Shown piece after piece: positions 1 to 11,904 of a stretch of DNA of 64,000 nucleotides. The notes beneath the pieces were generated by a model. The model saw nothing but the letters and a program-made list of their open reading frames with translations. It searched no databases and was not told the DNA's origin. The number at the start of each line of letters is the position of its first letter. Within the stretch, counting starts at the first letter, position 1. The translations under genes were made by a program, and so were the position numbers. Source of the stretch: Tetracladium setigerum (Eukaryota > Ascomycota > Leotiomycetes > Helotiales); the NCBI GenBank assembly GCA_031472005.1, contig PZJY01000010.1, positions 1,426,001 to 1,490,000 on the forward strand, in the 5' to 3' direction.

Positions 1-1035
1 ATAGACCGCCCTAGCAACAAGCGTCATAACACTAACGACCGTCGCAGCGAGAACGGCACGTACTTTAATCTCTCGCAGCACTTCGCCACGGGATTTGAGC
101 CCTTGAGAATCACCCAGGTGAAAAGGATGGAGAAGACGATGATGGCGGCTAGTTGGAAGAGAACGCCTGCCACCATGATGCGTGTGCCGAGGTCGGTGTT
201 TCCTGGGGTGTTTGTTGGAAGGCGACCGAGGCCATGCCGCCTCCTACGGCTTGGATTACGAGGGAGATTATGTCGACTGTGCAGAAGATGTAGAGGTACA
301 TGTTGGGGGAGATGGGGAGGTGTGGCGGCCGAGTGTTACGATGAGGCGGCCGAGGATTACGTAGATTCCTGCTGTGAAGAAGGCGGGTGCTAGAGAAGGG
401 GGGGGGAGGTTATTAGCTCTTGATTGTTGTGTGAGGAGGAGAAGAAGAGGATGAGTATGAGGAGTGGAAGGGGATAGTATACCGAGGATAAGAGAGCAAA
501 TTTGAATAAGGAATGGCGTGGTTTGATATGGGCATTTGCTTGACCATGTTCGTCCAGCCCATCCTATTAATTCACCTGTCGTTCGATTGATGTTAGCAAA
601 AATATATAAGGCTGTGTTGGCAGAGGAAGTTGATTTGCATACCCAAAGCTCCACTATTAGAGACGAAGTCAGTTTAAATTCAAAAGTAGAGAGATGCACC
701 CTAAGGCCAAAAAACAGCATTGTCAAAACACAGAAAACATATATAGTTTGTGTGTTCCCATTCTCATTCTTCTTCGTCGAAACACTTGTTATTGCGAAGC
801 GATGTGATGAGCTGCGAGAATCAGGCTAGAGACGAAGAATGAATACATACATAACAAAGATAAACTGCCACCATGTCCTATTTTTGATGGACACGAAGGT
901 ATGGCCTAGCATGCTGATGCCAAAGATAACGCAAAAGGCTATTCCAGCCCCAAAGGATGGTATATAGCCATACGGACTTCCAACGCCCTCGATGGCTGCC
1001 ACGCAGATATTGCGATTGAGTCGTTGTCCAGACAT
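1..1035 (-). CDS. RTA1-like (lipid-translocating exporter family) membrane protein, C-terminus cut by window edge, three frameshifts
   Basis: Seven-helix membrane protein of the fungal RTA1 family (yeast RTA1/RSB1 relatives, linked to lipid export and drug tolerance; exact substrate unknown here). Exons by splice sites and homology: 1035-851, an 11-nt microexon 653-643, 575-483, and 389 to the window edge. Joined, they read PYGYIPSFGAG, then RTWWQFIFVIGALGELIGW, AGRTWSSKCPYQTTPFLIQ and APAFFTAGIYVILGRLI, all typical of the family. In the last exon the frame is lost three times (near 305-317, 205-208 and 55-56); each loss is repaired by one extra C on the coding strand, and family-like sequence (MYLYIFCTVDIISLVIQ, then GTRIMVAGVLFQLAA) continues in the next frame. 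Either sequencing error or a young pseudogene; error is more likely because the same fault recurs in healthy genes of this window. Family assignment is secure; function in detail is not. Confidence 0.85.
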
Positions 1036-2141
1036 TCTTGTCGTCCAAAAGTACCCAGTACTGTCAGCCTAGGCAGGCTTTGCAAAAAGAATAATAATTA
1101 TACAATTAACCCAAAAAAAAGGTAAGTCTTTGCTCGTGGGGTTGATGACTGGTGGAGTAATAAGTTTACAATCCACAAACAAGTTCGACGTAAGCAGACA
1201 GAAAGAGTGGGAGAGAAATGAATACGAAAAGTTGCATCATATGTCCTGGGCTGAGCTCCAATACTTATTTCTTTTCAAAGAAGCAGCCCCAAGTCCAAAG
1301 CCCAAGCCGCCCACGTTCCATTCGTCGTAACCCCTGCGAAGAAAACGGACGGGGCAACTCTTGCCCACCCATTCGGAGAATTCAAGGTGGATTCAGCCTC
1401 GTTTCTTTGTTCCTTGGGTGGTGCGAGGAAATATCGGTGTTGGAGGGCCCTGTCTTCCGATGTCCGGGATAACTTTATGCCTTCGCTAAAAGGTAAATGG
1501 GAACTGTGCTGTGCCTTAGGAGCTTACAGTAGGAGAGAGAAGAGGAAAGAGAGAAGAGAGAGTGCAACGCTAGTGGATTGTTAGCAGATGGGGGGACGAC
1601 TCGAGTGTAAACTACGTTCGACGTGTGATAGTCAGATTTTCCTTCGCGCCTACTAGGTTAGCGCTAGTCAGGGGGAAATGGTGGTGCTACGCGGGAAAAT
1701 GTCTACTATGTTGTCTAGTAGGTGCGACGCAAAATCCGAAAATTCGACTATTATTCCCATACAATATTTTCACAAGAATATCATAAAACTCCAAATGATA
1801 ATTTAGGCTGCAAAAATTACAAACCAACTATACACTTCAGAGCTACAGGCTTTCGTCCAACAATCGTTCAATTACCTTACCAATTTCCTATAAATCACGA
1901 GATCAAGAAAAGGATATGAGAGCGTAAATGGGTATCTATTATATTAAACTATATCGTACGTTGTATAGGTACGCACCTAGCTGTATCAATTCCATCATCA
2001 ATCTCCATATACAAACAAACCCATTCCTTATATACTGTATGTGCTCCAGTACTCGTACTCCAGACCCCTCCTCACACAACACAACACAACACAACACAAC
2101 CTTCCGTATTACCAAGTCTCCCGACCATTTATCAAGTCCAC
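1036..2141. other. Intergenic: RTA1-like gene promoter and end of the transcription-factor gene
   Basis: No convincing gene. The segment 1700-2060 is clearly richer in A and T than its surroundings. A short ACAAC pentanucleotide repeat lies at about 2077-2100. Small open frames here have no recognisable protein character. Confidence 0.6.
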
Positions 2142-5034
2142 CTAGCAGCAGCCGTAAAATCCTGCCCTCCCAAATCCGCCCTCCACGGCCCCCGACCAAT
2201 CAACCGTATTCAACCAATCCAAATCATTCAACCCTTCCTCCCAATGACCCATCCCCAACTGATCAAAGCCTCCACCAGTCCCAGTCATGCCAGCGCCAAA
2301 TGCTCCTCCCATTCCACCCATCCCGGCTCCAATGCCACTTCCAATGCCGCTACCAATACCTCCAATACCTCCTGTACCATTAATTCCAGCAGCGCCATTG
2401 ACTCCCGTAGTACTAGAAGAGGAAGTAGGATCGAAGCCCATAGGGATACCATTCGCAGAACTCGCCGTATCGAAGCCATCACTTTGTACAGAATCCTGCG
2501 ATGGCAGCGGTGGATTTGAAGAAGGTGGAGATGGGTTTAGAATCTGATCCAGAATCCGCTTGATCAATAGACTCATCCGGCGACAGAGTAGGTAATTGCC
2601 TGCGGCAGGTCTGACCCATTCCAAAAAGCCAATCAGCAGGCTTAGATTCTGCACGATTTCCGAACGAGGGAGTTTCAACATGGATGGCAGGGGAGCAGCA
2701 GTAGAGGAGGCTATGCCGTTGGTGAGGAGGTTGGTGGCGGGCAGTTGAGGAGGTTGCTTCATCTGCTTGAGAAGTTCCACGCACAGAACACCGGATGATG
2801 GGACGCCCCAGCACATAAGCATCCAATCGTAATCACAGTGCTTCTCTACGAAGCGGTCGCGCTGAACCCAGAGTAAAACAACCAGTTCGAGCATTTCACG
2901 GGCACAGTCAATCATGGTCTGGCCGTCTTTAACACCTTGCTTGTGTGCAAGGCGTTCGAGGATAAGACGGTGCTCAAGTGTGTGTAAGCGCACGTTCAGA
3001 CGGCACCAGATATCGATGTCGGTGCCACTGTCGTCGGAGAGATTGAGGCGGAGGCACGGGGAAAGGAGTCGTAGGTGTTATTCAGGCGGTTTAACAGGTG
3101 TCTGATATTTTGTTAGCATAATCTTATCATTCAAAGGATGAGATATGAGGAGGCTGGATGGGATGTTACGAACGCGATTCGCTCCTCGGTAGCATCAGCT
3201 GGGTCGCCGAGTGATAGTTCTAGAATTTCGTTGAGAACGATAGAGAGCGCGACGTGTCCACGACATCGTGTGCTTGCGTAGATGATACCGTCGGTATTCC
3301 AGCCATTGTCGTCGAGTGCAGCAATAGCATTTTGGAGTTCTTCTCCACCACGAATCACGACGTCGTCATCTAGATCCAGCGGAAGCTCGAACCGTGTGTA
3401 TTTGAAACTTAAGGCCGGAGGACGACCTGTTAGAAGAGAAGCACTTTCTGAAGGGGAGATTAGCTAAACGTAGAAGGAGCAGCGGCTGGATATTCTTACT
3501 GTCTATCCCAAAAACAATGGAAAACACATGTTTTTTGAACTCCGATAAGAAAGTGACATGACGATTGGGAACTTGCCGATGAAGACCCAAAGCCGTGGTG
3601 GCACTGACGAGATCTCCCAGCTGTCTCCAGCAGACCAGACCTAGCACATTACGTATCAGTCATCAATCCAAATCCAAGTTAAGTAAGACACAACAGAAAA
3701 CACCTACTAGTATCTCCAGTGATCACGGTCTGCACCAGGTAGTTCCGATACAGCAATGCCACCATGAGAATGTTGAGAAAGTCCATATAATTAGACAGGG
3801 TGATACAAGCCTGCAGACAATCCTTCATCTCGACTGCAAAATGTTTCCTATCCGCCCGTCTGGATCTTTGCGTGGTGAAGAAACAATCCCGCTCAGGCAA
3901 CGACAGGAGTGCACTTGTCAGCGCTTGAAAAATGCATCCTATCGATTCCCATCTCATATTTTCACCAGTGATGGATGAGATCCAGGTTTCCCAATCATCA
4001 GACTCCTCGAGTGGAATTGTAACATTTTTACACTAGAGCATGGTCAGTTAAATCCAGAGAGAAGTCACAAGTTATGATGCCATGCTTGATATCCGAACAC
4101 GACACAACGCTGTTTAAACTTGTAGTTGTCCTCAACACGGTCATACAAGAACAAAAGAAAGAAGAGTATAAAAATTCACTGGAAAACGTACGATGACTTC
4201 CGAAACCCGTTCGGCATCCTCAACCCTCCTATCCTTCATCTCCTTCCCAAACATCCCCCACAGAGAAGCAGCGACGGCCATCGTCGTCCTCTTATAACTC
4301 CTCGCATCATGACACTTCTCAAAATACCACTCCAGCAAAAAATTGCACGTATTCTCATCCGGCAGGGCGAGCAGCACGCGCGAGCCAAACACCATCCTCG
4401 GCTCGCCCACCAACTCCGTCTTGCCGGCTAGCATCTGGTACATCTGAGCCTGAAGACTCTCGTTCGACGGGATATACGGCACTCTCTCGTTCGTGATGAG
4501 CGTAATATCATCACTGCCACCGAGATTCTCACGATTCTCAGCAAACACGGCACTGAAACTGGTTGGGCCAAAGAAGCCTCCTCCTGGTTTACTATTACCC
4601 TGGGAAGCCGACGAGGAAGGATGATGAGGATGATGATGATTGGACTCCTTTCCCCTAGTAGTAGGCTTTGAAGTCGAGGAGGAGGTAGCGCGAGAATATA
4701 GAGATGGAACCGTCGTGGCGGTCACACTGGAGGGGGAGACCACGGTGCTTGAACCGGTGGTAGGCGTGAGCGGGAAGGTAACTGCAATGTTGGAGATGGG
4801 TTCGGATTGTCTCCTCGTAACATTACTACTGCTGGAATTGGAGTCCGGATCGATTGTTCGGGTCATCGGAGCTGTCATGTAAACACACTTCTCCGATAAT
4901 TTGCGGCGTTTACAGCGCGTGCAGACGGGCAGAGTGTGGTCGCAAGCAATCTTTGCCTTTCGGCATGGCTCGCACGCTTGCTCCTTACCATTTCGCCTTC
5001 GTGGGAGACCACTGGCCCCGCCTGAGGTCGACAT
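2142..5034 (-). CDS. Zn(II)2Cys6 fungal-specific transcription factor, one frameshift
   Basis: Nuclear DNA-binding regulator; its targets cannot be read from sequence. Exons 5034-4192, 4032-3708, 3640-3500, 3426-3174 and 3101-2142; with one base restored they total 2523 nt, 840 residues. The binuclear zinc cluster is at residues about 21-51 (CEPCRKAKIACD, then CTRCKRRKLSEKC). A Ser/Thr-rich linker follows, then the fungal-specific middle homology region (ENMRWESIG, later PPALSFKYTRFELPLDLDDD), and a Gly/Met-rich low-complexity tail ending in a Trp-containing acidic patch (NDLDWLNTVDW), a plausible activation segment. In exon 5 the frame changes at a G4 run (3058-3061 on the plus strand): LLNRLNNTYDSF lies in one frame and CLRLNLSDDSGTDIDIWCRL in the next. 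One added C on the coding strand joins them. Start chosen as the ATG 20 residues before the zinc cluster. Confidence 0.88.
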
Positions 5035-5815
5035 GATGGGCGAAAAGTGTAATTAACCTCTTAATAATAATGCCGGCGTGGAGAAGGGGAGGAGTAGTGA
5101 GACCAGGAGAACGGAGAGTGAAAAAGTTGTGTTTTCTTATGCAATAATTGAAGTTGAGAATGGGGTGGAAATACCTGCGGAATTCGATGCTGATGAATGC
5201 GGGCTCGGAACTCGGCGTTGAAAAAGTTAGTTCTTACATTATCAATCACAATAAAGCTCGCTCCCCTCTTGCCGCTGACCTTCCTCTTTCATGTTCTTTC
5301 TCGACTAAGTCGAAGATCACTGCTTCTATCGTTTTGCACTTGTTCACGGTGAATATCAGGTTTATATCATAAATTGACAATTGTACAGTACTTTAATTGG
5401 TATTGTGTTGATGTGAGAAGCGAAGCGAGAACGCGTCAACGTCAGCAAAAAGTCATTGCCCAATCCCCATGGAAAAAGATCTGTAAGGTATGGAGTGTTT
5501 TATTAAAGACCCCGAAGCATATCTAAACCATGACATAAGGCTGTACTTCAATGAAATCCAGGGTATCATCACCAACGCCATGCACCCCTTTATGTACCAT
5601 CCGAAGAATGAAACAAAACAACAAAACACAAATAAAGTCTTCCCAGAAAATAAGCAAGGACAAGAAAATGAAAATGAAAGAAAGGCCCGTATAATCATCC
5701 GACCTCCATCGTTCCATTGGCAATCAGTAAACCCATCTGCATCAAACGAAAGAAGCATCAGAAAACAGCTCTCTCAGACGAAAGCATCTAGTGCAAGGAC
5801 AACAGCAAACCGAGA
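5035..5815. other. Intergenic: transcription-factor promoter and downstream region of the unknown gene
   Basis: No gene supported. The small frames at 5453-5837 overlap one another on both strands and show no family resemblance. The part just upstream of 5034 would hold the promoter of the zinc-cluster gene. Confidence 0.5.
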
Positions 5816-7175
5816 TCAATCGAAATCCGGCATGTAAATTGGATTCAATGAAACATCGTTGAGTACCTCTGGAAACCCATCAGCAGGCACGGGAAAGAAG
5901 GACGATTCAAGATCCATTCTCGTACGACCGAGTCGGGAGTTTTCACCAGAGCGGTCACCTGGGGTGTTGGTAAGGCAGGGTACGGAGGGTGGAAACTTCT
6001 CAGTGTCAGCCTTCCGCCGAGTGTTCTGGGTGTTGGAGGAGAGGAATTGGTCCTTTCTTTCTCCAGGCGTGTGAATACCGTTTGGTACCTGAAATCCTGA
6101 ACTAACCACTTGAGGTGATGGATTCGTCTTGACCGTTCTGTTCTTTTCTCCAACAAGGGGCTCCCGAGTGGTGAATTTCGCCTGGTCCTGACCTTCAGCC
6201 TCATTTCTCTTGGAAGAGTGGCGGGTACAAAATCGTAGGAGTTGGAATTTCTCTTGTTCGCTAAGTTCAGAGTCATCCAGGTAGGCGGCTACAAGGTCAC
6301 AATCCAGCTCGCTGCATTGTTGATCCCCTCTTGGTTCATAATATGCTCCAAAAATGCGTCCGCGAGCTTTCCATAGCTCCTCATTAGTCAAAAAGGTTTG
6401 CTGCTCGGATGGTTGCCATAGTCGAGTTCTGAAATGAGTTGGTGGTTGTGTATGCTTATGACGATATAATTTTTCTTTCTCTTGCACGGGAGACAATATC
6501 TCGCTGGCCACAGAAATTAGCACTGTCTTACATCGAAGATTACCACAGTTATAACAAAATTAGTGGTGTAGTTTGGCACTCTGTTTGTACTTACTTCGCT
6601 TGACGCCAATTACACTGCCCAATATATACCCGGTCCTTCTGTGCTTGAGCAGATGATTCGGGGACGGTTTTCTCGTTCTGCTTGTCAGGTGCAGGGGAGA
6701 GTCCAGCAGAGAGAATACTGAGATCGGGATTGGTTCTGAACCGACGCAGTCTCGCATTCTCGAAGTACAAATCCGACAACCGGCCATCAGAGGTGAGCTC
6801 ATAGAAGCTGTTACCCTTGGGAGGGAAATGCGGAGCCAAATACATCTTGTCTGGGTCGCTTGGAGGCGTGGTTTTCACGAAGCGGGGGAAGCCACCTCGA
6901 ATTACGTTCTGTGTGTTTGGCAAGAAGTCCCATGGTGCATCGGGCTTGCGGACAGCACCAGGGCGTGGAGCAGGACGTGCGTGAACGTTGGTGGGAGGCA
7001 TTTCGTCAGCGTTGTCAGAGACGGGAGTGGTGTTTGTTGGAAGTAGGTGGATCGAGGATACTGGAGGAGCTTGTCCCAGAGGAGGTCGGGACGAAGTGAT
7101 TTCTCCCAGTGGTGCGCTCGATGTGGTTCTTGTTATGGTTGTGTCAGTGGGAATGTGAGTCGGTTCAGAAGCCAT
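5816..7175 (-). CDS. Unknown two-exon protein (hypothetical)
   Basis: I do not recognise this family. Exons 7175-6595 and 6503-5816 join in frame (GTAAGT donor, GGCCAG acceptor) to give 422 residues. The N-terminal third is Pro/Thr/Ser-rich and looks disordered. A more ordered stretch follows (PWDFLPNTQNVIRGGFPRFV, then a segment with APHFPPKGNSFYELTSDGRL). The second exon has a compact region with two Cys (QQCSELDCDLVAAYLDD), then a charged, Ser-rich tail ending in an aromatic/acidic patch (NPIYMPDFD). No signal peptide or membrane helix is visible. The long open frames on both sides of a canonical intron support a real gene; function unknown. The downstream exon could be read alone only from a GTG, so the spliced model is preferred. 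Confidence 0.7.
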
Positions 7176-8809
7176 GATCTCAGAAACTCGATGCTCTTAA
7201 AAAGGAGTTCGGCAATCCGTGTTCAACTGTTCACTTTGGGGCGTGTTCTCGATCCGTGCTGTTATCGAAAACTGAAGTTGGAATTGTGAAGATTAAAAGA
7301 AGAGAACCTGGAAAAGAGACTCACACAAATTGGTTGGCGCTGTCGTTCTTGGATGCTGTGGTGTAAACGAGGAAGCCGCGATGCGATGAAGAAGGTGTGT
7401 TGAGGATGAAAGATGGCCAATAAAGGCAATTCACTTGAATCCAGCCTACACACTTTTCGCTTGAAGATGTATGCCAAACTTATATGAACACAGTGAATTC
7501 AAAACATTACCATTGACTTATTTCCGCGAAGTAACTGAAGCTTTGATGGGGCTGACAATTGGACAAAAAGACAAGTCTGTGACTGTGGGTGAATTAGTGC
7601 AAGTGTTTGCAGAAACACTTTCCAAGTTGGATGAAACGGCGATACAATACCAATGATCCCTTCAACAAGCAATGGCCAGCATGCGCAGCAAAGAAAATGT
7701 TCTTTCTTGATTTTAGAAGTAATCATCTACAGAATGGCGAACACACAAATGGTATTGGTGCCCTCGAACTCGTGGTGCCAAGAACCAACCTATTCGCAGG
7801 GCTTCAAATTTACCAATTGAACGAGGACTTTGGATTGAAAACTCAGCTGTATTAAAGAACTATAAAGCCATATCACCCTGGTGCAATATACTCTATTGAT
7901 AATTTTGCGAGTAGGTTCATGAGAAGATCAAGTGTTTGTCCACGAGTCGATATCTCTCGTTTCTTATTTTAACAACGCCGAACCAGATAGGTCATCATCT
8001 CGTTGAAGAGATTAATTGATTGATTGATAGTTTTTAACGTCTGGGTGTCTGTGATACGCTGCCTCCCTAAGGGCATGAAGACGTGCCGAGAAAGGGATCT
8101 TCACACACAAAGTCTAAAACATGATAAAAGCGAAACCACGACGGGAAAAGCCCTCTTATATATAGTCCCGGGTCTCTCACTCCCGCGGTATATCCGCTCC
8201 TTTGTGAACCTTATGACGGCATTTCGGGGGCTTGAAGCAAGTGGCTAATACCGTTACTTCCTCCATGCGAAGTGGGCCGATATAAAGGTGTGCCGATGGC
8301 GTAAGGGGTACTCAAACCCGTCCGACTCTTGCCCCTAGATAGCTCGACCGGATTTAAAAGTAGCCTAGACAGGGCCAAGTCTTAAGATCTCGTTCAAGAG
8401 GAAAGAGTCCATCTTGCAATTTTTTGAATCCCTAATCACAGCATATGATAATATATATACCTACAGCACAATACAGTAATACAGCAAAGTATCATTTCCA
8501 GCCCATCGACGCAAGGAGTACAAGCAATCAATCCAAAGCCCTTCAAAATACCACATCTGCTTCGAACGCCCTGTGTTGATGTCATAATAACAGCGTCCTT
8601 GAGATGTCGGAGAATAAAAGATGTATCCTGAGTGAATGCGAAGCCTCGTGACCAGAAAAGGAGGGATACAAGGAAAGAGACTGGCCTGGACTCAGTGGAC
8701 TGTCATCAACTGATATTAGCTTCCTATATCTAACCAGCGAAATTATGAAGAGAAGCTTTTTCATGATCCAATTTAATCTTCTTCGAGTATTTGAGGGGTT
8801 GTGGCTTGC

Positions 8810-8838
8810 TTCTTTTTGTTCTGAAGGAACAAAAAGAA
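8810..8838. repeat. Perfect 12-bp inverted repeat (hairpin)
   Basis: TTCTTTTTGTTC is followed by a 5-nt spacer (TGAAG) and its exact reverse complement. It lies in a gene-free region. It could be a structured transcript end or chance; no adjacent gene claims it. Confidence 0.6.
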
Positions 8839-10799
8839 AGGATGAATGAGTAATGGTGTTTTAACTCGCAGTGTCTCTCTCACGGATAACATGGTAGACC
8901 GTGAAGGACGCCCGCTGGTAATATTGTGTTGAAATTATCGTTCATAAAACAAATAAAAACGGATTCATTGGTCGTTGATTTTTGGTTTCATTTTATATCT
9001 TGAACCTTGACATCTTAATGGATTACTAATCTTTGGTTATAGGAATTCTTTGCAGGCATATGTGTATGTTGTGTGACGGAGATGCCATACTGCACAGCAG
9101 CATGGTGCCTGAAACAAAGCAAAGCAAGATCCACGGCATAAAATTTACTTTTTTTTTGACTCTTAAGTCTTGACTTGGTGGTGTGTTTTGAGGATGTTTA
9201 TCATGTGAGTCAACCAAGTGACTTACTTGCTGAAAATGAAAACCTCCGATGGACGACTGCAAGTCTGCAATTCGGGAATTATCGCGCGGAAAATACGGGG
9301 AAGAACGGGCCTTCCATCTCACCGTTTTTTTTTCTCCCTCTCTCAAAAGTTACAGTGACCCCTCCAGATCTTCTTGATTCAGCTCGGCTTCAGCTTTGTT
9401 GCAGCCAACTTTAATCATTTTCTTGGCAGTCCATTGGATAATAAGATGATGGCGATAGAGTCATGGTCGAAAGGTTGTGGAAAAAGGGGGCTGCTCCGAG
9501 CAGAAGATGGGGGTGGTGGTGAGACAGCTCTATTGCCTCTGGAATCATATGAAAGTCTCCTTCGCCTCTGGAAGTAGAAGTATTTGATTGTTTGAAGGTG
9601 TGAAGGTGTGAAGGCTCATTTCCTTTGTGGCCAACGAAAGAACATCGTGTTAGCTGGGCCATCTCGTTTGGAGATGAACGGGCATGGGAGGTTTGAGATT
9701 TCTCAGCCCTGAAACCCTGAACACGTGGTTTTAAACTTCTGATGCTAGCTTGACATCTCCGTTCATGTTCGGCTCGTTCTCCGGCTCGTACCTGTTGGTT
9801 GTTGTTTGTTGTTGCTCTTGTTGTTGCTATTGATCCTCGGCAAGGTTGTTCGGAAATTCCCTATTATTGTTGTTGTCGCCTCATTTCGGGCGAATTGATT
9901 TCGGAACAGACCTCTGGCCTCTGAATCATTGGTTTGTGAGGCTGCTCAGCTTGTTTGCGAAGCACTGGGTATGGAGTTTAGAATGGTGTTCATGAATTGA
10001 GAAGGTCGTTTGGATTAGGATGGTTGATATCTTGGTGGCCTTGTCGTTCTGGGCGGCGGCGCCCATCTAATTCATGAATGGAGATTCCACTTCTTGGCCG
10101 TGCAATGTCTTTGATTGCGGAGATTCCGCTTTTGTTGGGTGCTCCTCCCAGGTCATAAGTGGACGAGGGATCCCCCAGGATGATGGAGAGCTTCTCGATA
10201 GCGACACCTACTGTAGCGATTCGTAGATCAAAAGGGCAAAGTATTTTGAAGCATAGTATGATATTTATTAGTAGGCACTAGGGAGGTATGCAATACTCAA
10301 CTTCGCGCCCGCCGGATCCCTCCCACTTCCACCACCACCCTCATCCATCCCGTTGTCCGTGCTGAGAGTATTGTACAGTAAGAGAGAGAGAGAGACTCCA
10401 ATGATCTGGCTGCCTGGAGAGGAGTGTGGTGGTTTGCCACATGGGAGAGGCTCCGAGCTCAGGACCCTTGGTGGCCATGACCGCCGTCCTATGGTGGATT
10501 TTGACTAACAATCATGATTGTTCTGAAGCCTCAACAACGTGGAATCGCAAGAATGCGAACGTTTGAGCAGATGAATGAAGTTTAGTGTCGGTGTATCGGC
10601 AATAAATAAAGTACCTTGGGTACAGCTAAGGTAGTGAAGAAGAGGCGGAGTTGGTACAGTAATAATGCTGCCGTGATCGCTGGTGTCTCGACATGAGCTG
10701 CAGGCGATTGACTTTTTCATGAGTTATTAGGTTTCCCAGCTGCTGCTGGAGAAAGCGAAGAACCGCCGCTGACCAATCACTCGAGACAACCACCAACCC

Positions 10800-10930
10800 A
10801 AAGAGAGAGAGAGTGTGTGTGTGAGAGAGAGAAAGAAAGAAAGTAAGTAAGAGAGGCAGAGCGAGAAGAGAAAGAGGGAGAGAGAGGGAGAGAGTTGAGA
10901 GAAAGCGAGAGTTGAGACTCCAGACTTGAG
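10800..10930. repeat. GA/GT microsatellite and purine-rich tract
   Basis: Runs of GAGAGA and GTGTGT grade into a longer purine-rich tract with GAGAGAG and TTGAGA units. Such tracts are common in fungal promoters and leaders; here it lies upstream of gna-3. Confidence 0.7.
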
Positions 10931-11088
10931 ACTTGAGAGAGTGGAGGAGAACAACAGCAACGAACCCACAGACAAGTTCACAATCACAACACACACGCAC
11001 TACTACTTTAGCTTCCCACCTCCACATTATTGGTGAAAGCTTCGACCACCTGAATTGCTCGATTTGCGAACATAACACACACTCAACT

Positions 11089-11110
11089 CACTCACTCACT
11101 CACTCACTCA
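11089..11110. repeat. ACTC tetranucleotide repeat
   Basis: About five tandem ACTC units in the presumed gna-3 leader, followed by ACCT-type units. Low-complexity DNA with no evidence of coding. Confidence 0.65.
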
Positions 11111-11904
11111 CTACCTTACCCTACCTACCTACTGCACCTTACCTTGCCTACATCCCGAATTCCTATTGTTGTGGCAGCTTTGACCATCCCCATCCCCATC
11201 CCCATAATCTCATTATTCTCCCATTCTCCCATTACTACCTACCTACATTACATTTCCCTCTCTCTCCTCGCCCAATCCGTCCCTCACGACAGCCAACCAG
11301 CCAGCCAGCCAGCCCGCCCGCCCCCGCCGCGAACTGCACTCCTCCTGGACACACATGGATTATTGTCGCTGATTACCTACATTCGCTGAACTGCTGCTGG
11401 CTCGCTTTCCTCGGTCTTCTCCCGCCTCCAGCTGCTGCATCCCCAACCACGACACTTCATCCGCCTCGTTATTGGAGACTCGCCGCGAGAAGCCGTCGGA
11501 TATTGGCTGCTGCTACCACTGCTGATTCTTTCAACTTTTCGCAGACGAGGCCACATTATTCTTATTCCATCATTGTTGTTGCATCGCCTCGAGTCAACGG
11601 CCCTGTTGCGCGCGCAGACAGCCCGACAGCCGCCCTGAACACTGCCCTACTGACCCTCGAGTTCGCAAATCTAGCCGCAAACTCACAAACGTGGATGGTC
11701 CACCACCGTACAGCCTGAGCTTCAAGAAGCCTTTCGAGTCCACGACCCAGCCTCAACACCGCACACTGGCCACCTCCCCTCCCCCCATCTCCATTTATTA
11801 CATCGCGACAGCACTCGATACAAAACCCAGTGCTCGCAATCCGTCCGACATCTGCAATACGTACACAGAGAGCGGGGCTGCGCTTGCAGCCAAAGTGACG
11901 GAAA

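Larger units (their letters stand above)
7176..11904. other. Long gene-poor region upstream of gna-3
   Basis: About 4.7 kb without a supportable gene. It holds the promoter of the unknown gene (near 7200), a GC-richer block at about 8030-8390 between near-identical short direct repeats, a 12-bp-stem hairpin at 8810-8838, GTT-rich sequence at about 9785-9850, GA/GT microsatellite at 10800-10920, and from about 10990 to 11904 a pyrimidine-rich stretch with ACTC, CCCCAT and CAGC repeats that is probably the long 5' leader of gna-3. A 261-codon open frame at 10933-11718 reflects this composition and is rejected as a gene. Confidence 0.6.

Noticed and set aside
1..1035. Repeat-induced point mutation (RIP) as cause of the RTA1-like damage
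   Set aside because: RIP makes C-to-T changes in duplicated DNA; here the defects are single-base deletions with no excess of TA-rich decay.
8200..8340. Possible tRNA or Pol III element near a box-B-like sequence
   Set aside because: The match to a B box is weak, no A box lies at the right distance and no cloverleaf can be drawn.
10933..11718. 261-codon open frame upstream of gna-3
   Set aside because: Composed of ACTC, CCCCAT, CAGC and similar repeats, with overlapping open frames. It lies in the likely 5' leader and has no family resemblance.
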